A DNA stretch of 33,898 nucleotides from Pseudomonadota bacterium (GTDB taxonomy: Bacteria; Pseudomonadota; Alphaproteobacteria; Rhizobiales; Xanthobacteraceae). Positions 1-7,785 of this stretch are shown in pieces. Each line of letters opens with the position of its first letter. Position 1 is the stretch's first letter. The notes beneath the pieces are model-generated. The model worked only from the letters and a program-made list of their open reading frames with translations. It made no database searches and was not told the origin of the DNA. The stretch covers positions 1 through 33,898 of the forward strand of contig JACQAE010000173.1 in the NCBI GenBank assembly GCA_016195095.1, given 5' to 3'. The translations under genes and the position numbers were made by a program.

Positions 1-1171
1 CAAGAAGACTATCGGCCTGAAGGAAATCGAAACCACCATCGCTACCATGGCGCGGATTCCGCCCAAGGCAGTGTCGAAGGATGACGCCGAAGTGTTGCGT
101 CACCTTGAAACCACACTGAAGCAGGTGGTATACGGCCAGGACAAGGCGATCGACGCGCTGGCGGCCTCAATCAAGCTCGCGCGCGCGGGCCTGCGCGAGC
201 CGGAAAAGCCGATCGGCTGCTACCTGTTCTCGGGCCCGACCGGCGTCGGCAAGACCGAAGTCGCCAAGCAACTCGCCGCCTCGCTCGGCGTCGAACTCAT
301 CCGCTTCGACATGTCGGAATACATGGAGCGGCACACGGTTTCGCGCCTGATCGGCGCGCCTCCGGGCTATGTCGGCTTCGACCAGGGCGGGCTCTTGACC
401 GACGGCGTCGATCAGCACCCGCATTGCGTGCTGCTGCTCGACGAAATCGAAAAGGCCCACCCCGATCTCTTCAACGTGCTGTTGCAGATCATGGATCACG
501 GCAAGTTGACCGATCATAACGGCAAGCAGGTCGATTTCCGCAACGTCATCTTGATCATGACGACCAATGCCGGCGCCGCCGATCTCGCCAAGCAGGCCTA
601 TGGGTTCACGCGCAGCAAGCGCGAGGGCGACGACGTGGAGGCGATCAATCGCCTGTTCGCGCCGGAATTCCGCAACCGCCTCGACGCCATGATCACCTTT
701 GGCCACCTTTCGGCGGAGATCATCGCCAAGGTGGTCGAGAAATTTGTCCTGCAGCTCGAGGCGCAACTGGCCGATCGCGACGTCACCATCGAGCTCTCGG
801 AGGCCGCCGCCCAATGGCTGATCGCGCACGGCTATGACGAGCAGATGGGGGCGCGGCCGTTGGCGCGCGTCATCCAGGAGCACATCAAGAAGCCGCTCGC
901 CGACGAGGTTCTGTTCGGCAAGCTCAAGTCCGGCGGCCATGTGCGCGTCGTCGTCGGCAAGGATGACGCGGGCAAGGACAAGCTCCGCTTTGAGTATGTC
1001 GAGGGCCCGATGCAGCCCAAGCCGGACAAGATTCCCGAAAAGCGCCCGGCGCGCGCCAAGCGGCGCAATCGCACGCCGCGGCGCAAGCCGGCGGGTCCGC
1101 GCGGCGACGGCGGCGGGGGCCCCTCGGGCGGCCGCAGTTCCGTCCCCAAGGTGCCGCTGGTGAAGGTCTGA
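1..1171 (+). CDS. clpA: ATP-dependent Clp protease ATP-binding subunit ClpA (3' part)
   Basis: This is the C-terminal part of ClpA, the AAA+ unfoldase that feeds substrates to the ClpP peptidase in the cytoplasm. The reading frame is already open at the left edge (codons from base 2), so the N-domain and first AAA+ module lie outside the window. Visible are the linker into the second AAA+ module (KKTIGLKEIE, then ARIPPKAVSKDD), Walker A GPTGVGKT, Walker B VLLLDEIEKAH, sensor-1 TTNAG, the GYVG pore loop in GAPPGYVGFDQGG, and sensor-2 GARPLARVI. The Lys/Arg/Pro/Gly-rich tail of about 50 residues ending PKVPLVKV is longer than in E. coli ClpA; similar tails occur in rhizobial ClpA. Identity is secure; the start is not visible. 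Confidence 0.97.
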   Translation, partial: KKTIGLKEIETTIATMARIPPKAVSKDDAEVLRHLETTLKQVVYGQDKAIDALAASIKLARAGLREPEKPIGCYLFSGPTGVGKTEVAKQLAASLGVELIRFDMSEYMERHTVSRLIGAPPGYVGFDQGGLLTDGVDQHPHCVLLLDEIEKAHPDLFNVLLQIMDHGKLTDHNGKQVDFRNVILIMTTNAGAADLAKQAYGFTRSKREGDDVEAINRLFAPEFRNRLDAMITFGHLSAEIIAKVVEKFVLQLEAQLADRDVTIELSEAAAQWLIAHGYDEQMGARPLARVIQEHIKKPLADEVLFGKLKSGGHVRVVVGKDDAGKDKLRFEYVEGPMQPKPDKIPEKRPARAKRRNRTPRRKPAGPRGDGGGGPSGGRSSVPKVPLVKV

Positions 1172-1429
1172 GCCTGGCGCCGGCGGCGCGTCGGCGCACC
1201 GCGACGCCCGTACGCGCCGGCGCCTGCGACGCGGTATCGCGGGCGACGGCAGATCGGCTTGGGGCGTCTGCGCGGCGGGCCACGCTTCGCGCCGCGAGGC
1301 CGGCGTTTTGTGCCACCGCCGCCGCCCACGACAATGTCGGTCCGCCGGCGGCGATTGCGCCGCTCCTTCAGGTGTGGGAAACAGGCGCGATGAGCCCGCC
1401 ATGTTTGCGTTCGCGCTGACGGCACGCGC

Positions 1430-2134
1430 ATGACCGCCGCGCAGGGGTTCCGCCATGGCCTGCGCACGGCCATTGTGTCGGTTTTCGCGTTGGTTCTGGT
1501 CGGCACCTATGTCAGCGTTGGCGCGCTCGCCCATGATTTCGGATTTTCCGCGTCTTGGGTCGCCGCGCAGACGGTGCTGATTTGGGCGGCCCCGGCGCAG
1601 GTCATCATGATCACGGCGATGGGCGCCGGCGCGTCGCCGCTGGAAGTGGCGATTGCCGTTGGCCTGTCGGCCGTGCGCTTGATGCCGATGGTCGTGGCGC
1701 TGTTGCCGATCCTGCGCACGCCGCGAACGCGCGGATGGCAACTCGTTATCACGGCGCATTTTACGGCGGCCAGCATGTGGATCGAGGCATTGCGGCTGGC
1801 GCCCGACGTGCCGCGCGAGGCTCGGATCGGCTTTGCCAATGGGCTCGGCGTGGCATTCATGTCGGTCGCGGTCGCGTCCGCGGTGGGTGGATATTTCCTG
1901 GCGTTCAGCCTGCCCACCGCGCTCGTCGCTGCGCTCCTATTCCTCACGCCGTCGTCGTTTCTAATCGGGGCCATTCGCAACAGCCGCCGCATGGTCGACT
2001 GGCTGGCGCTGGCATTTGGCCTGGCGCTGGCCCCGGTCCTGGCGCTCGGCGCCGTGCGGCTCGATCTGTTGTGGACCGGGCTCGTCGGCGGCACCGCCGC
2101 CTATCTCGTGCAGCGGCTGCGGGGCGGGCGATGA
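1430..2134 (+). CDS. azlC: AzlC family branched-chain amino acid export permease, large subunit
   Basis: This 234-residue polytopic inner-membrane protein is of the AzlC/YgaZ type, the large subunit of a two-part exporter of branched-chain amino acids or related compounds. The N-terminal GFRHGLRTAIVSVFALVLVGTYVSVGALAHDFGF and the following helix with WAAPAQVIMITAMGAGASPLEVAIAV are typical, and GLSAVRLMPMVVALLP is the family's conserved helix. About seven hydrophobic segments are visible. The ATG at 1430 gives the expected N-terminus. The stop codon overlaps the start of the azlD-like gene (ATGA), so the two are translationally coupled. The actual substrate cannot be read from sequence. Confidence 0.9.
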   Translation: MTAAQGFRHGLRTAIVSVFALVLVGTYVSVGALAHDFGFSASWVAAQTVLIWAAPAQVIMITAMGAGASPLEVAIAVGLSAVRLMPMVVALLPILRTPRTRGWQLVITAHFTAASMWIEALRLAPDVPREARIGFANGLGVAFMSVAVASAVGGYFLAFSLPTALVAALLFLTPSSFLIGAIRNSRRMVDWLALAFGLALAPVLALGAVRLDLLWTGLVGGTAAYLVQRLRGGR

Positions 2135-2475
2135 GCGTGCTCGGCGACCTTTGGCCCTATGTCGTGCTGGTGCTGGTCGGGTTCCTGCCGAACGAGATCT
2201 GGCGGTGGCTCGGCGTCGTCGCGGCGCACAGGGCGGGCGAGCAATCGGAATTCCTAACCTGGGCGCGCGCGGTGGCGACGGCCGTGCTCGCTGGCGTCGT
2301 CGCCAAGATCATCTTTTTCGCGCCGGGGGCGCTCGCGAGCGTCCCGCTTGCGGTGCGCTTGGCGGCAACGGTGGTGGCGGTCATCGCCTATCTTTTGATC
2401 CGCCGATCGATTTTCGCCGGCGTCCTGTGTGGATCGATTGCGCTCGTCCTCGGTGGGCTGGTATTGGCCCCATGA
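2131..2475 (+). CDS. azlD: AzlD family small subunit of amino acid exporter
   Basis: This 114-residue membrane protein starts at the ATG that overlaps the azlC stop. It reads MSVLGDLWPYVVLVLVGFLPNEIWRW and has four hydrophobic stretches. AzlD/YgaH-like proteins of about 100-115 residues partner AzlC; the LPNEIWRWLGV segment near the N-terminus is a common feature of the alphaproteobacterial members. The four-base overlap with azlC supports one transcript and a 1:1 complex. There is no soluble domain. Confidence 0.85.
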   Translation: MSVLGDLWPYVVLVLVGFLPNEIWRWLGVVAAHRAGEQSEFLTWARAVATAVLAGVVAKIIFFAPGALASVPLAVRLAATVVAVIAYLLIRRSIFAGVLCGSIALVLGGLVLAP

Positions 2476-2578
2476 TCGAATCGGTGGCGGTCGGGTTATC
2501 ATCGCGCCGCCGGGGCGCGGTGGCCGATCCGCGCCGGTATCGGTATCGCGCGCGCGCATTGCGGCTGGTCCAACGGGA

Positions 2579-3187
2579 ATGCATCGATCGCCCGGATTTT
2601 TGTTCCTCTGTGCCGTGACGATCGCGGCCATCGTTGCCCTGGCGCGGCTTTATGGGCCGGGCGAGGGGAGGTCACGCCCGCATCCCCAGGCGCCCGGTCA
2701 AGCGGGACCGGGCCAAGCGGGACCGGGCCAAGCGGGACCGGGCCAGCGCGGACCCGGCGAGAGCGCGCGCATCGTTGGCGTTGCGCATGTGACCGACGGG
2801 GATTCGCTTGTCATCGACGGCACGCGCATCAGGATCTGGGGCATCGACGCGCCGGAATATGACCAGATCTGCGGCGACACGTCGGGGCGCGACTATCGCT
2901 GCGGCCAAGCGGCGACGCGCGCGCTTCTCGGACGGCTGCGCGGGGCGAGCGTCACCTGCCACGCGCGCGAGCGTGACCGCTACGATCGCATTGTCGCGCA
3001 ATGCATGCTCGGCAAGGAGGACATCGGCCGCTGGATGGTGGGCGAAGGCTGGGCCATCGCCTATCCCAATGCGGCGCAACATGCCTATGCCGCCGACCAG
3101 GAGGTGGCGCGCCGGGCACGGCGCGGGCTCTGGCAGGGCAAATTCGAGGAGCCGGCGCGTTGGCGCCGCGCCAAGCGCGAGCGCTAG
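2579..3187 (+). CDS. Thermonuclease (SNase-like) family protein, membrane-anchored or secreted
   Basis: This is a 202-residue staphylococcal-nuclease-fold protein. A hydrophobic segment at residues 7-24 is a signal peptide or membrane anchor. A Gly/Pro/Gln-rich linker (about residues 35-61) follows, containing the repeat GPGQA encoded by perfect 15-bp tandem repeats. The SNc domain runs from about residue 64 and shows DGDSLVI (Asp73, Asp75), RIWGIDAPE, DRYDRIVAQC and ARRARRGLWQG, matching the Ca-binding and catalytic segments of the fold. Cysteines at 98, 108, 127 and 142 suggest disulfides outside the cytoplasm. The ATG at 2579 was chosen because it sits just before the signal segment; longer in-frame starts would add a Gly/Arg-rich tail with no signal. 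Whether it cuts DNA or RNA in vivo is unknown. The stop codon abuts a dispersed palindrome. Confidence 0.85.
   Translation: MHRSPGFLFLCAVTIAAIVALARLYGPGEGRSRPHPQAPGQAGPGQAGPGQAGPGQRGPGESARIVGVAHVTDGDSLVIDGTRIRIWGIDAPEYDQICGDTSGRDYRCGQAATRALLGRLRGASVTCHARERDRYDRIVAQCMLGKEDIGRWMVGEGWAIAYPNAAQHAYAADQEVARRARRGLWQGKFEEPARWRRAKRER
2701..2745 (+). repeat. 15-bp in-frame tandem repeat (3 perfect copies)
   Basis: Three perfect head-to-tail copies of AGCGGGACCGGGCCA occupy 2701-2715, 2716-2730 and 2731-2745, with degenerate copies on both sides. The period is a multiple of three, so copy-number change would lengthen or shorten the Gly-Pro-Gln linker of the nuclease by five residues without a frameshift. 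Confidence 0.95.
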
Positions 3188-3236
3188 AGCTTGATCGCGA
3201 AAAATGGGAACCGCTTTTGCGACAAGATCATGCGCG
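3186..3236. repeat. Dispersed palindromic repeat, short family (copy 1)
   Basis: A roughly 48-bp imperfect palindrome (AGCTTGATCGCG ... CAAGATCATGCG, with a GGGAACCG core) begins at the stop codon of the nuclease gene. The same motif recurs at 9079, 11540 and 15651. It resembles the GATCATGC-type intergenic palindromes common in Hyphomicrobiales genomes. Confidence 0.8.
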
Positions 3237-3280
3237 AACAAGGGTCCGGGCCGCCGCACGAATCAACCTGAAGCGGTAAG

Positions 3281-3385
3281 GCTCGCGAGCATTTTCCGGC
3301 GAAGCGGGAACCGGTTCGCCGCGGAAAACGCGACAAAGTCAGAGAAAATAGCGCGCGTTCCGATTCAATCGAAATGGAATGCGCC
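3281..3385 (-). repeat. RIME-like composite palindromic repeat (copy 1)
   Basis: This roughly 105-bp element has two adjacent palindromes. Read on the minus strand it matches the element at 15701-15804 in order and spacing: palindrome around TTTCGATTGAAT, then a TTTTCTCTGACTTTGTCGC-like linker, then a palindrome with the core GCGAACCGGTTCCCGCTTCGC. It lies in the convergent gap between the nuclease gene and the HIT gene. The two-palindrome plan and the length resemble RIME1 elements of rhizobia. Confidence 0.75.
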
Positions 3386-3437
3386 CCGAGGCGCGACCGC
3401 GCGAATCGGCAGCCGCATCGCGCGTGGAGCGCGCGTG

Positions 3438-3866
3438 CTAGGCCCCGGCCAGCGCGGCGGCGAGTTTCCTGGCCTGTTCGCGCAGCACGCCGTCGTCTTC
3501 CTTGACGCTTGCCGGCGGCTTCATGGCGACGCCATTCTGGCGCGGGATGACGTGAAAATGCAGATGGAACACGACCTGGCCGCCGGCCGGCTCGTTGAAT
3601 TGCTGCAGCGTGATCCCGTCGGCGCCGCAGGCCTGCATGGCGGCGCGGGCGATCTTCTGCGCCACCGCTGCCACATGCGCGAGGTCGGCCGCGTCGATGT
3701 CGAGCAGATTGCGCGCAGCGGCCTTGGGCAGCACCAGCGTGTGGCCGGGCGCGCGCGGCATGATGTCGAGAAATGCCAGCACGCGCGCGTCCTCATAGAC
3801 CTTGTGGCAGGGCAACTCGCCGCGAATGATCTTGGCAAAGATGTTGTTTGGGTCGTAATTCGCCAT
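3438..3866 (-). CDS. HIT family hydrolase (histidine triad)
   Basis: This is a 142-residue histidine-triad nucleotide hydrolase or transferase of the HinT/Hit type, which cleaves nucleoside phosphoramidates or related dinucleotides in the cytoplasm. The signature HxHxHxx is seen as HLHFHVIP, with His101, His103 and the nucleophile His105. The N-terminal FAKIIRGELPCHKVYED and the middle IMPRAPGHTLVLPK are standard for the family, as is the full length. The ATG at 3866 is preceded at some distance by a GGAGG-rich stretch. It is transcribed alone on this strand, downstream of the divergent spacer from the acyltransferase gene. The natural substrate is not known. Confidence 0.93.
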   Translation of the reverse strand: MANYDPNNIFAKIIRGELPCHKVYEDARVLAFLDIMPRAPGHTLVLPKAAARNLLDIDAADLAHVAAVAQKIARAAMQACGADGITLQQFNEPAGGQVVFHLHFHVIPRQNGVAMKPPASVKEDDGVLREQARKLAAALAGA

Positions 3867-4019
3867 TTTCGGTCTCGCCTCCTGCCTGGTCTCCTCAGGA
3901 CCGACGACGGTGACCGCCGGCTATTCGCGTATTCACCGCGTATCGCGGGCAATTCGCGCTGAAGCTAGATTTTCCGCCGCCTGTGTGCAGACCCGCGTCG
4001 TTGCCGTCAAGGCGCACAA

Positions 4020-5270
4020 TCAGGCGTCCTCGGCTGCGACGTGCTTGCGGAAGGGCGCGTAACCGGCGAGGTCGCGCGCAGCGATTTCAACATGGCTGCG
4101 TTCGCGTTCCAGGTACTCGGCCACCGCGCGGCGAAATCCTGGATCGGCGATGAAATGCGCGGAATGCATCGTCGTCGGCAAGTATCCGCGCGCCAGCTTG
4201 TGCTCGCCTTGCGCGCCGGCTTCCACGCGCGCGAGCCGCCGCGAAATGGCGAAATCGATGGCCTGGTAGTAGCACAGTTCAAAGTGCAGGAACGGGTGGT
4301 GCTCGATCGCACCCCAATGGCGGCCGAACAGCGTGTGCGAGCCGATGAAATTGATGGCGCCCGCGATATAGCGCCCGTCGCGCCGCGCCATGACCAGGAG
4401 GATTCGCTCGGCCATCCGCTCGCCAATCAGCGAATAGAATTGGCGCGTCAGGTAGGGGCGCCCCCATTTGCGCGAGCCGGTCTCGATATAGAACGCGAAA
4501 AAATCGTCCCAGACGGCCTCCGTCAGATCCGATCCGGTCAGCCATCGCACCTCGACTCCGGCGGCAAGCGCCTCGCGCCGCTCGCGCCGGATGAGCTTGC
4601 GCTTGCGCGCGGCGAGCTCGCCCAGGAAGTCATCAAACGTGGCATAACTGTTGTTGCGCCAATGGAATTGTTGGTCTGTGCGCGCCAGATAGCCGTGCCG
4701 GGCGAGCACGTCTGCCTCCCCCCGCGGCAGGAACGTGACATGTGCCGAGGAGGCCTCGCGCAGCCGGCAAAGCTCGATCAGCCCGCGCGCTAGCGCCGAG
4801 CGCACCGCATCGGCGTCGCTTCCCGTGCGCACCATGAGGCGGCGCGCGGTCGCCGGCGTGAAGGGAACCGCCACCTGCAGTTTGGGGTAGTAGCTGCCGC
4901 CGGCGCGCTCATAGGCCTCCGCCCAGCCGGCGTCGAACACATACTCGCCGCGCGAATGCGCCTTGAGGTAGCAGGGCGCGACCCCGACCACGCCGCTATC
5001 GTCCTCGGCGACCAGGTGCTGGGGTTGCCAGCCGGTTCGAGCGATCGCCGACCCGGAAGCCTCCAAGCAATAAAGAAAATCGTGCGAAATGAAAGGATTG
5101 TAGGCGCTTTCACAACAAGCTTCGGAATCGTGGGCGAGGCTCAAGGCCGACTCGGCGCCGGCCGCGCCTGTGGCGGCCCCTCCACCCGGATTGGCGCAGG
5201 CGTCCCAGTCCGCCGCCGCGACCTCGGCGATGGCGGGCATCACGCGGATGCGAAATTCGGCGCTCGACAT
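4020..5270 (-). CDS. GNAT-like N-acyltransferase (COG3146 / DUF482, FemAB-like)
   Basis: This 416-residue protein belongs to the predicted N-acyltransferases of COG3146, which have a double GNAT or FemAB-like fold. Recognisable segments are NPFISHDFLYCLEASGS, FDAGWAEAYERAGGSYYPKLQVAVPFTP, RKRKLIRRERREAL and FIGSHTLFGRHWGA, then HFELCYYQAIDFAI and GAQGEHKLARGYLP. Between WDACANP (residue about 28) and YNPFISHDF (about 57) there is an extra Ala/Gly/Ser-rich insertion that most relatives would not be expected to have. No signal peptide is visible, so it is probably cytoplasmic. Its substrate is unknown. It may belong to the same minus-strand unit as the GDPD and RidA genes (132-bp gap). Confidence 0.85.
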   Translation of the reverse strand: MSSAEFRIRVMPAIAEVAAADWDACANPGGGAATGAAGAESALSLAHDSEACCESAYNPFISHDFLYCLEASGSAIARTGWQPQHLVAEDDSGVVGVAPCYLKAHSRGEYVFDAGWAEAYERAGGSYYPKLQVAVPFTPATARRLMVRTGSDADAVRSALARGLIELCRLREASSAHVTFLPRGEADVLARHGYLARTDQQFHWRNNSYATFDDFLGELAARKRKLIRRERREALAAGVEVRWLTGSDLTEAVWDDFFAFYIETGSRKWGRPYLTRQFYSLIGERMAERILLVMARRDGRYIAGAINFIGSHTLFGRHWGAIEHHPFLHFELCYYQAIDFAISRRLARVEAGAQGEHKLARGYLPTTMHSAHFIADPGFRRAVAEYLERERSHVEIAARDLAGYAPFRKHVAAEDA

Positions 5271-5402
5271 ATCTGCCTATCGGTTTCCCGTCGCCGCATT
5301 CTAGCGCCTTGCCACGTCAAGTATCATACTGCGACGGCAGCGGCTTTTCGTTGGCGCGCGATGCTGCGCGAGGCGGCGGCTGCTGCCTTTTGCCTTCATG
5401 CT

Positions 5403-6149
5403 TTAGGGCCTCAAACCCTCGAAAATCATCTGCTCGGCATGGCGTTGCGCGCGCGCGCGCTCCGCTGGCGTGCGCACCGTCCAGGTCAGGAGCCGCATGC
5501 CGAGGACATGCCGTGCCAGGAACGGCGCCAGCGCCGGCAGATCGCGCAGCGCATAGGCGATGAAGTGCGGCCGCGTGCGCGCGAGATGCAGGAGGTGCGC
5601 GAGGCTGCGCCTCTGTCCGGGCGTCAATCCACGCCATTCGTCATGGTCGTAGCGCCGCTCGGCGACGATGCCGCGCGGCAGGCCCGGTGCCGCGTGCCGC
5701 AACCCCGCGACCACCGCCGGATCGAACGACATTGCCGCGATCGGCCCGGCATAATCGCGCACCAGCCTGGCGGTATGTTCGGCCAGGCGCAGGTCGCCGT
5801 CAAAGCCGCTCTTGATCTCGAGAACGACGGTCGTTCGCCCGCCAACGCGCTCGAGCAGTTCGCCGAGCGTCATGATCCGGTCGTTGCCCGCGCGCATTGC
5901 CACCGCGCGCAGCTGTGCCGCGGTGCACGCGGCAAGCGGGCCTTGGCCGAAGGTCAACCGATCGAGCGTAAAATCATGAAATACCATCGCCTCGCCATCG
6001 GCGCTGAGTTGCAGGTCGACCTCGATGCCGTAGCCGCCATCGATCGCCGCCGCCACCGCGGAGGCGGTGTTCTCGACGACGCCGCGCGCCGCGTTATGCA
6101 GCCCGCGATGCGCGATCGGGCGCGCGGTCAGCCAGTCAAGGCCGGGCAT
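5403..6149 (-). CDS. Glycerophosphodiester phosphodiesterase
   Basis: This is a 248-residue GDPD-family TIM-barrel enzyme that hydrolyses glycerophosphodiesters to glycerol-3-phosphate and an alcohol. The catalytic and metal ligands are visible: AHRGLHN (His14, Arg15), VENT (Glu26, Asn27), GIEVDLQLSADG (Glu43, Asp45) and VFHDFTLDRLT (His58). The later barrel strand VVLEIKSG and the C-terminal VLGMRLLTWTVRTPAER are also typical. There is no signal peptide, so a cytoplasmic form is likely. The RidA gene ends 23 bp upstream on the same strand, so the two are probably co-transcribed. Confidence 0.94.
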   Translation of the reverse strand: MPGLDWLTARPIAHRGLHNAARGVVENTASAVAAAIDGGYGIEVDLQLSADGEAMVFHDFTLDRLTFGQGPLAACTAAQLRAVAMRAGNDRIMTLGELLERVGGRTTVVLEIKSGFDGDLRLAEHTARLVRDYAGPIAAMSFDPAVVAGLRHAAPGLPRGIVAERRYDHDEWRGLTPGQRRSLAHLLHLARTRPHFIAYALRDLPALAPFLARHVLGMRLLTWTVRTPAERARAQRHAEQMIFEGLRP

Positions 6150-6172
6150 GGGTCACAATCGCCTTCGCCGCG

Positions 6173-6640
6173 TCACGCCGCCTCGAAAATGCCCTCGACT
6201 TCGACCGCGGCGTCGAGCGGCAGGGCGGCGACGCCGACGGTCGTGCGGGCGTGGCGGCCGTTATCGCCGAAGACTTCAACCATCAGATCAGAAGCGCCGT
6301 TCATCACCTTTGGGCCGTCAAGGAAGTCGGGCGTCGAATTAATGAATCCACCAAGCCGCAGCACGCGCGTCACGCGGTCGAGATCTCCGAGCGCGATCTG
6401 CACCTGGGCAAGGAGATTGAGCGCGCAGGCGCGCGCCGCCTTGGCGCCGTCGGCCACCGACACGCCGCCGCCGAGCTTGCCTTTGGCGACGAGCTTGCCG
6501 TCCGGCCCAAGGCAAAGCTGACCGGAAACGATGACGAGCCTGCCGGTCTGCACGAAGCCGACATAATTGGCGATCGGCGCCACGGGTTTTGCAAGCGTGA
6601 TGCCGAGGGCGGCCAGTCGGGAGGCTACCGTTGCGGTCAT
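6173..6640 (-). CDS. RidA family protein (Rid/YjgF, enamine/imine deaminase)
   Basis: This is a 155-residue RidA-superfamily protein, of the longer type related to YjgH/Rid subfamilies, that would hydrolyse reactive 2-aminoacrylate or related enamines. The family pattern is visible as GFVQTGRLVIVSGQLCLGPDGK, then ARACALNLLAQVQIALGDLDRV, VLRLGGFINSTPDF, and RHARTTVGVAALPLDAAVEVEGIFEA. The Arg in HARTTVG is the residue that binds the substrate carboxylate. The ATG at 6640 gives the normal N-terminus; upstream in-frame sequence does not look like protein. It is divergent from eipB and precedes the GDPD gene. Confidence 0.92.
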   Translation of the reverse strand: MTATVASRLAALGITLAKPVAPIANYVGFVQTGRLVIVSGQLCLGPDGKLVAKGKLGGGVSVADGAKAARACALNLLAQVQIALGDLDRVTRVLRLGGFINSTPDFLDGPKVMNGASDLMVEVFGDNGRHARTTVGVAALPLDAAVEVEGIFEAA

Positions 6641-6875
6641 TGGATGCTCCAGGATTGTGGGAATTGTCAGGCCGCGCGCCCCCGCGTCGTCATCAGTTTT
6701 CTCCGATCCGGCACGCGCTTGCAAGCCTTGGCTGGGCTGGCGCAAAGCTTAAGGTTGCGGCGCGAGCGCCACGCGCCTATTTTGCCGGCGGTGACGCGCA
6801 AATGGCGATGCGGGCGCCGGCCCCGCGTCGCGCAGTGCGTCGATCGAAAGTGGCGGAGCAAAGAGGTTCTCACTT

Positions 6876-7769
6876 ATGGCATTTCCTTGCGCGCGATCCC
6901 GCGCCGTTTTGATTGCGCTTGCCGTGGCGGTGCTTGGCGTCACCGGGACTGGCTTGACCGGGAGCGGCTTGGCGCGGGCCGCGCCGGCGTCCGGCGGTGG
7001 CGCTAACGACGACGTCACGCTGGTACCGCATCGCGCGGTCTACGACCTCAAGCTCGCCAAATCCACGGGCAAGCGCACGATCGAGGGGGTGAGTGGGCGG
7101 ATTCTGTACGATTTCTCCGGCAGCGCCTGCGAGGGGTTTAGCCTGCAATTTCGCCAAGTGTCGGAGCTTGATTCTGGCGAGGGCAAGGCGGCGCTGAGCG
7201 ATCTGCGATCGAGCACCTGGGAGGACGGCAACGCGCGTAATTTCCGTTTCAAATCGGAGAATTTCCTCAACGAGCAGTCGCAGTCCACGGTCGACGGCCG
7301 CGCCGAGCGCCGCGCCGACGGCATGGGTGTCACGCTGACCAAGCCGGCGGCCAAGACCTTCGCGCTCGATATCGCGACCGTGCTGCCGACCGAGCACATT
7401 TTCCGCGCCATTCGCGCGGCGCGCTCGGGCAAGACCATTCTCGAATTCCCGGTCTATGACGGTTCCGATAATGGCGAGAAAATTTACAATTCGCTGACCG
7501 TGATCGGCCGCCCGATCGCGCCCGATGCGCACCTGCTAGCCGACGCGGCGCGCGGCCAAGCGGGCCTTGAGAAAATGTCGCGATGGCCGATGACGGTAAG
7601 CTATTTCGACAAGAACTCCTCGCCCGGCGAGCAGACCCCGGTCTATGCCATCAGCTTCGAACTTTACGAGAACGGCATCTCGCGCGCGCTTTTGCTGGAT
7701 TACGGGAACTTCTCGATCTCCGGGGAACTCAAGCAGCTCGACATCGGCGCGGCCAAGCGCTGTCCGTGA
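6876..7769 (+). CDS. eipB: Cell envelope integrity protein, EipB family (DUF1849)
   Basis: This is a 297-residue exported protein of the DUF1849/EipB family, a periplasmic beta-spiral protein required for envelope integrity in Brucella. A signal peptide covers about residues 1-36 (hydrophobic VLIALAVAVLGVTG, likely cut after ARAAPA). The mature start LVPHRAVYDLKL is the family signature. Two cysteines only remain in the mature part, Cys85 and the penultimate Cys296, matching the conserved disulfide that ties the two ends of EipB together. Length is normal. It is transcribed away from the RidA gene and converges on dinB with only 16 bp between stops. Confidence 0.9.
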   Translation: MAFPCARSRAVLIALAVAVLGVTGTGLTGSGLARAAPASGGGANDDVTLVPHRAVYDLKLAKSTGKRTIEGVSGRILYDFSGSACEGFSLQFRQVSELDSGEGKAALSDLRSSTWEDGNARNFRFKSENFLNEQSQSTVDGRAERRADGMGVTLTKPAAKTFALDIATVLPTEHIFRAIRAARSGKTILEFPVYDGSDNGEKIYNSLTVIGRPIAPDAHLLADAARGQAGLEKMSRWPMTVSYFDKNSSPGEQTPVYAISFELYENGISRALLLDYGNFSISGELKQLDIGAAKRCP

Positions 7770-7785
7770 CGGCGCCGCGCGGGCC

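Noticed and set aside
167-1759. 530-residue minus-strand reading frame
   Set aside because: It lies antisense to clpA and azlC and its Arg/Ala/His-rich sequence is typical of a shadow frame in GC-rich DNA.
4956-6521. 521-residue plus-strand reading frame
   Set aside because: It is antisense to the acyltransferase, GDPD and RidA genes, all of which have catalytic motifs.
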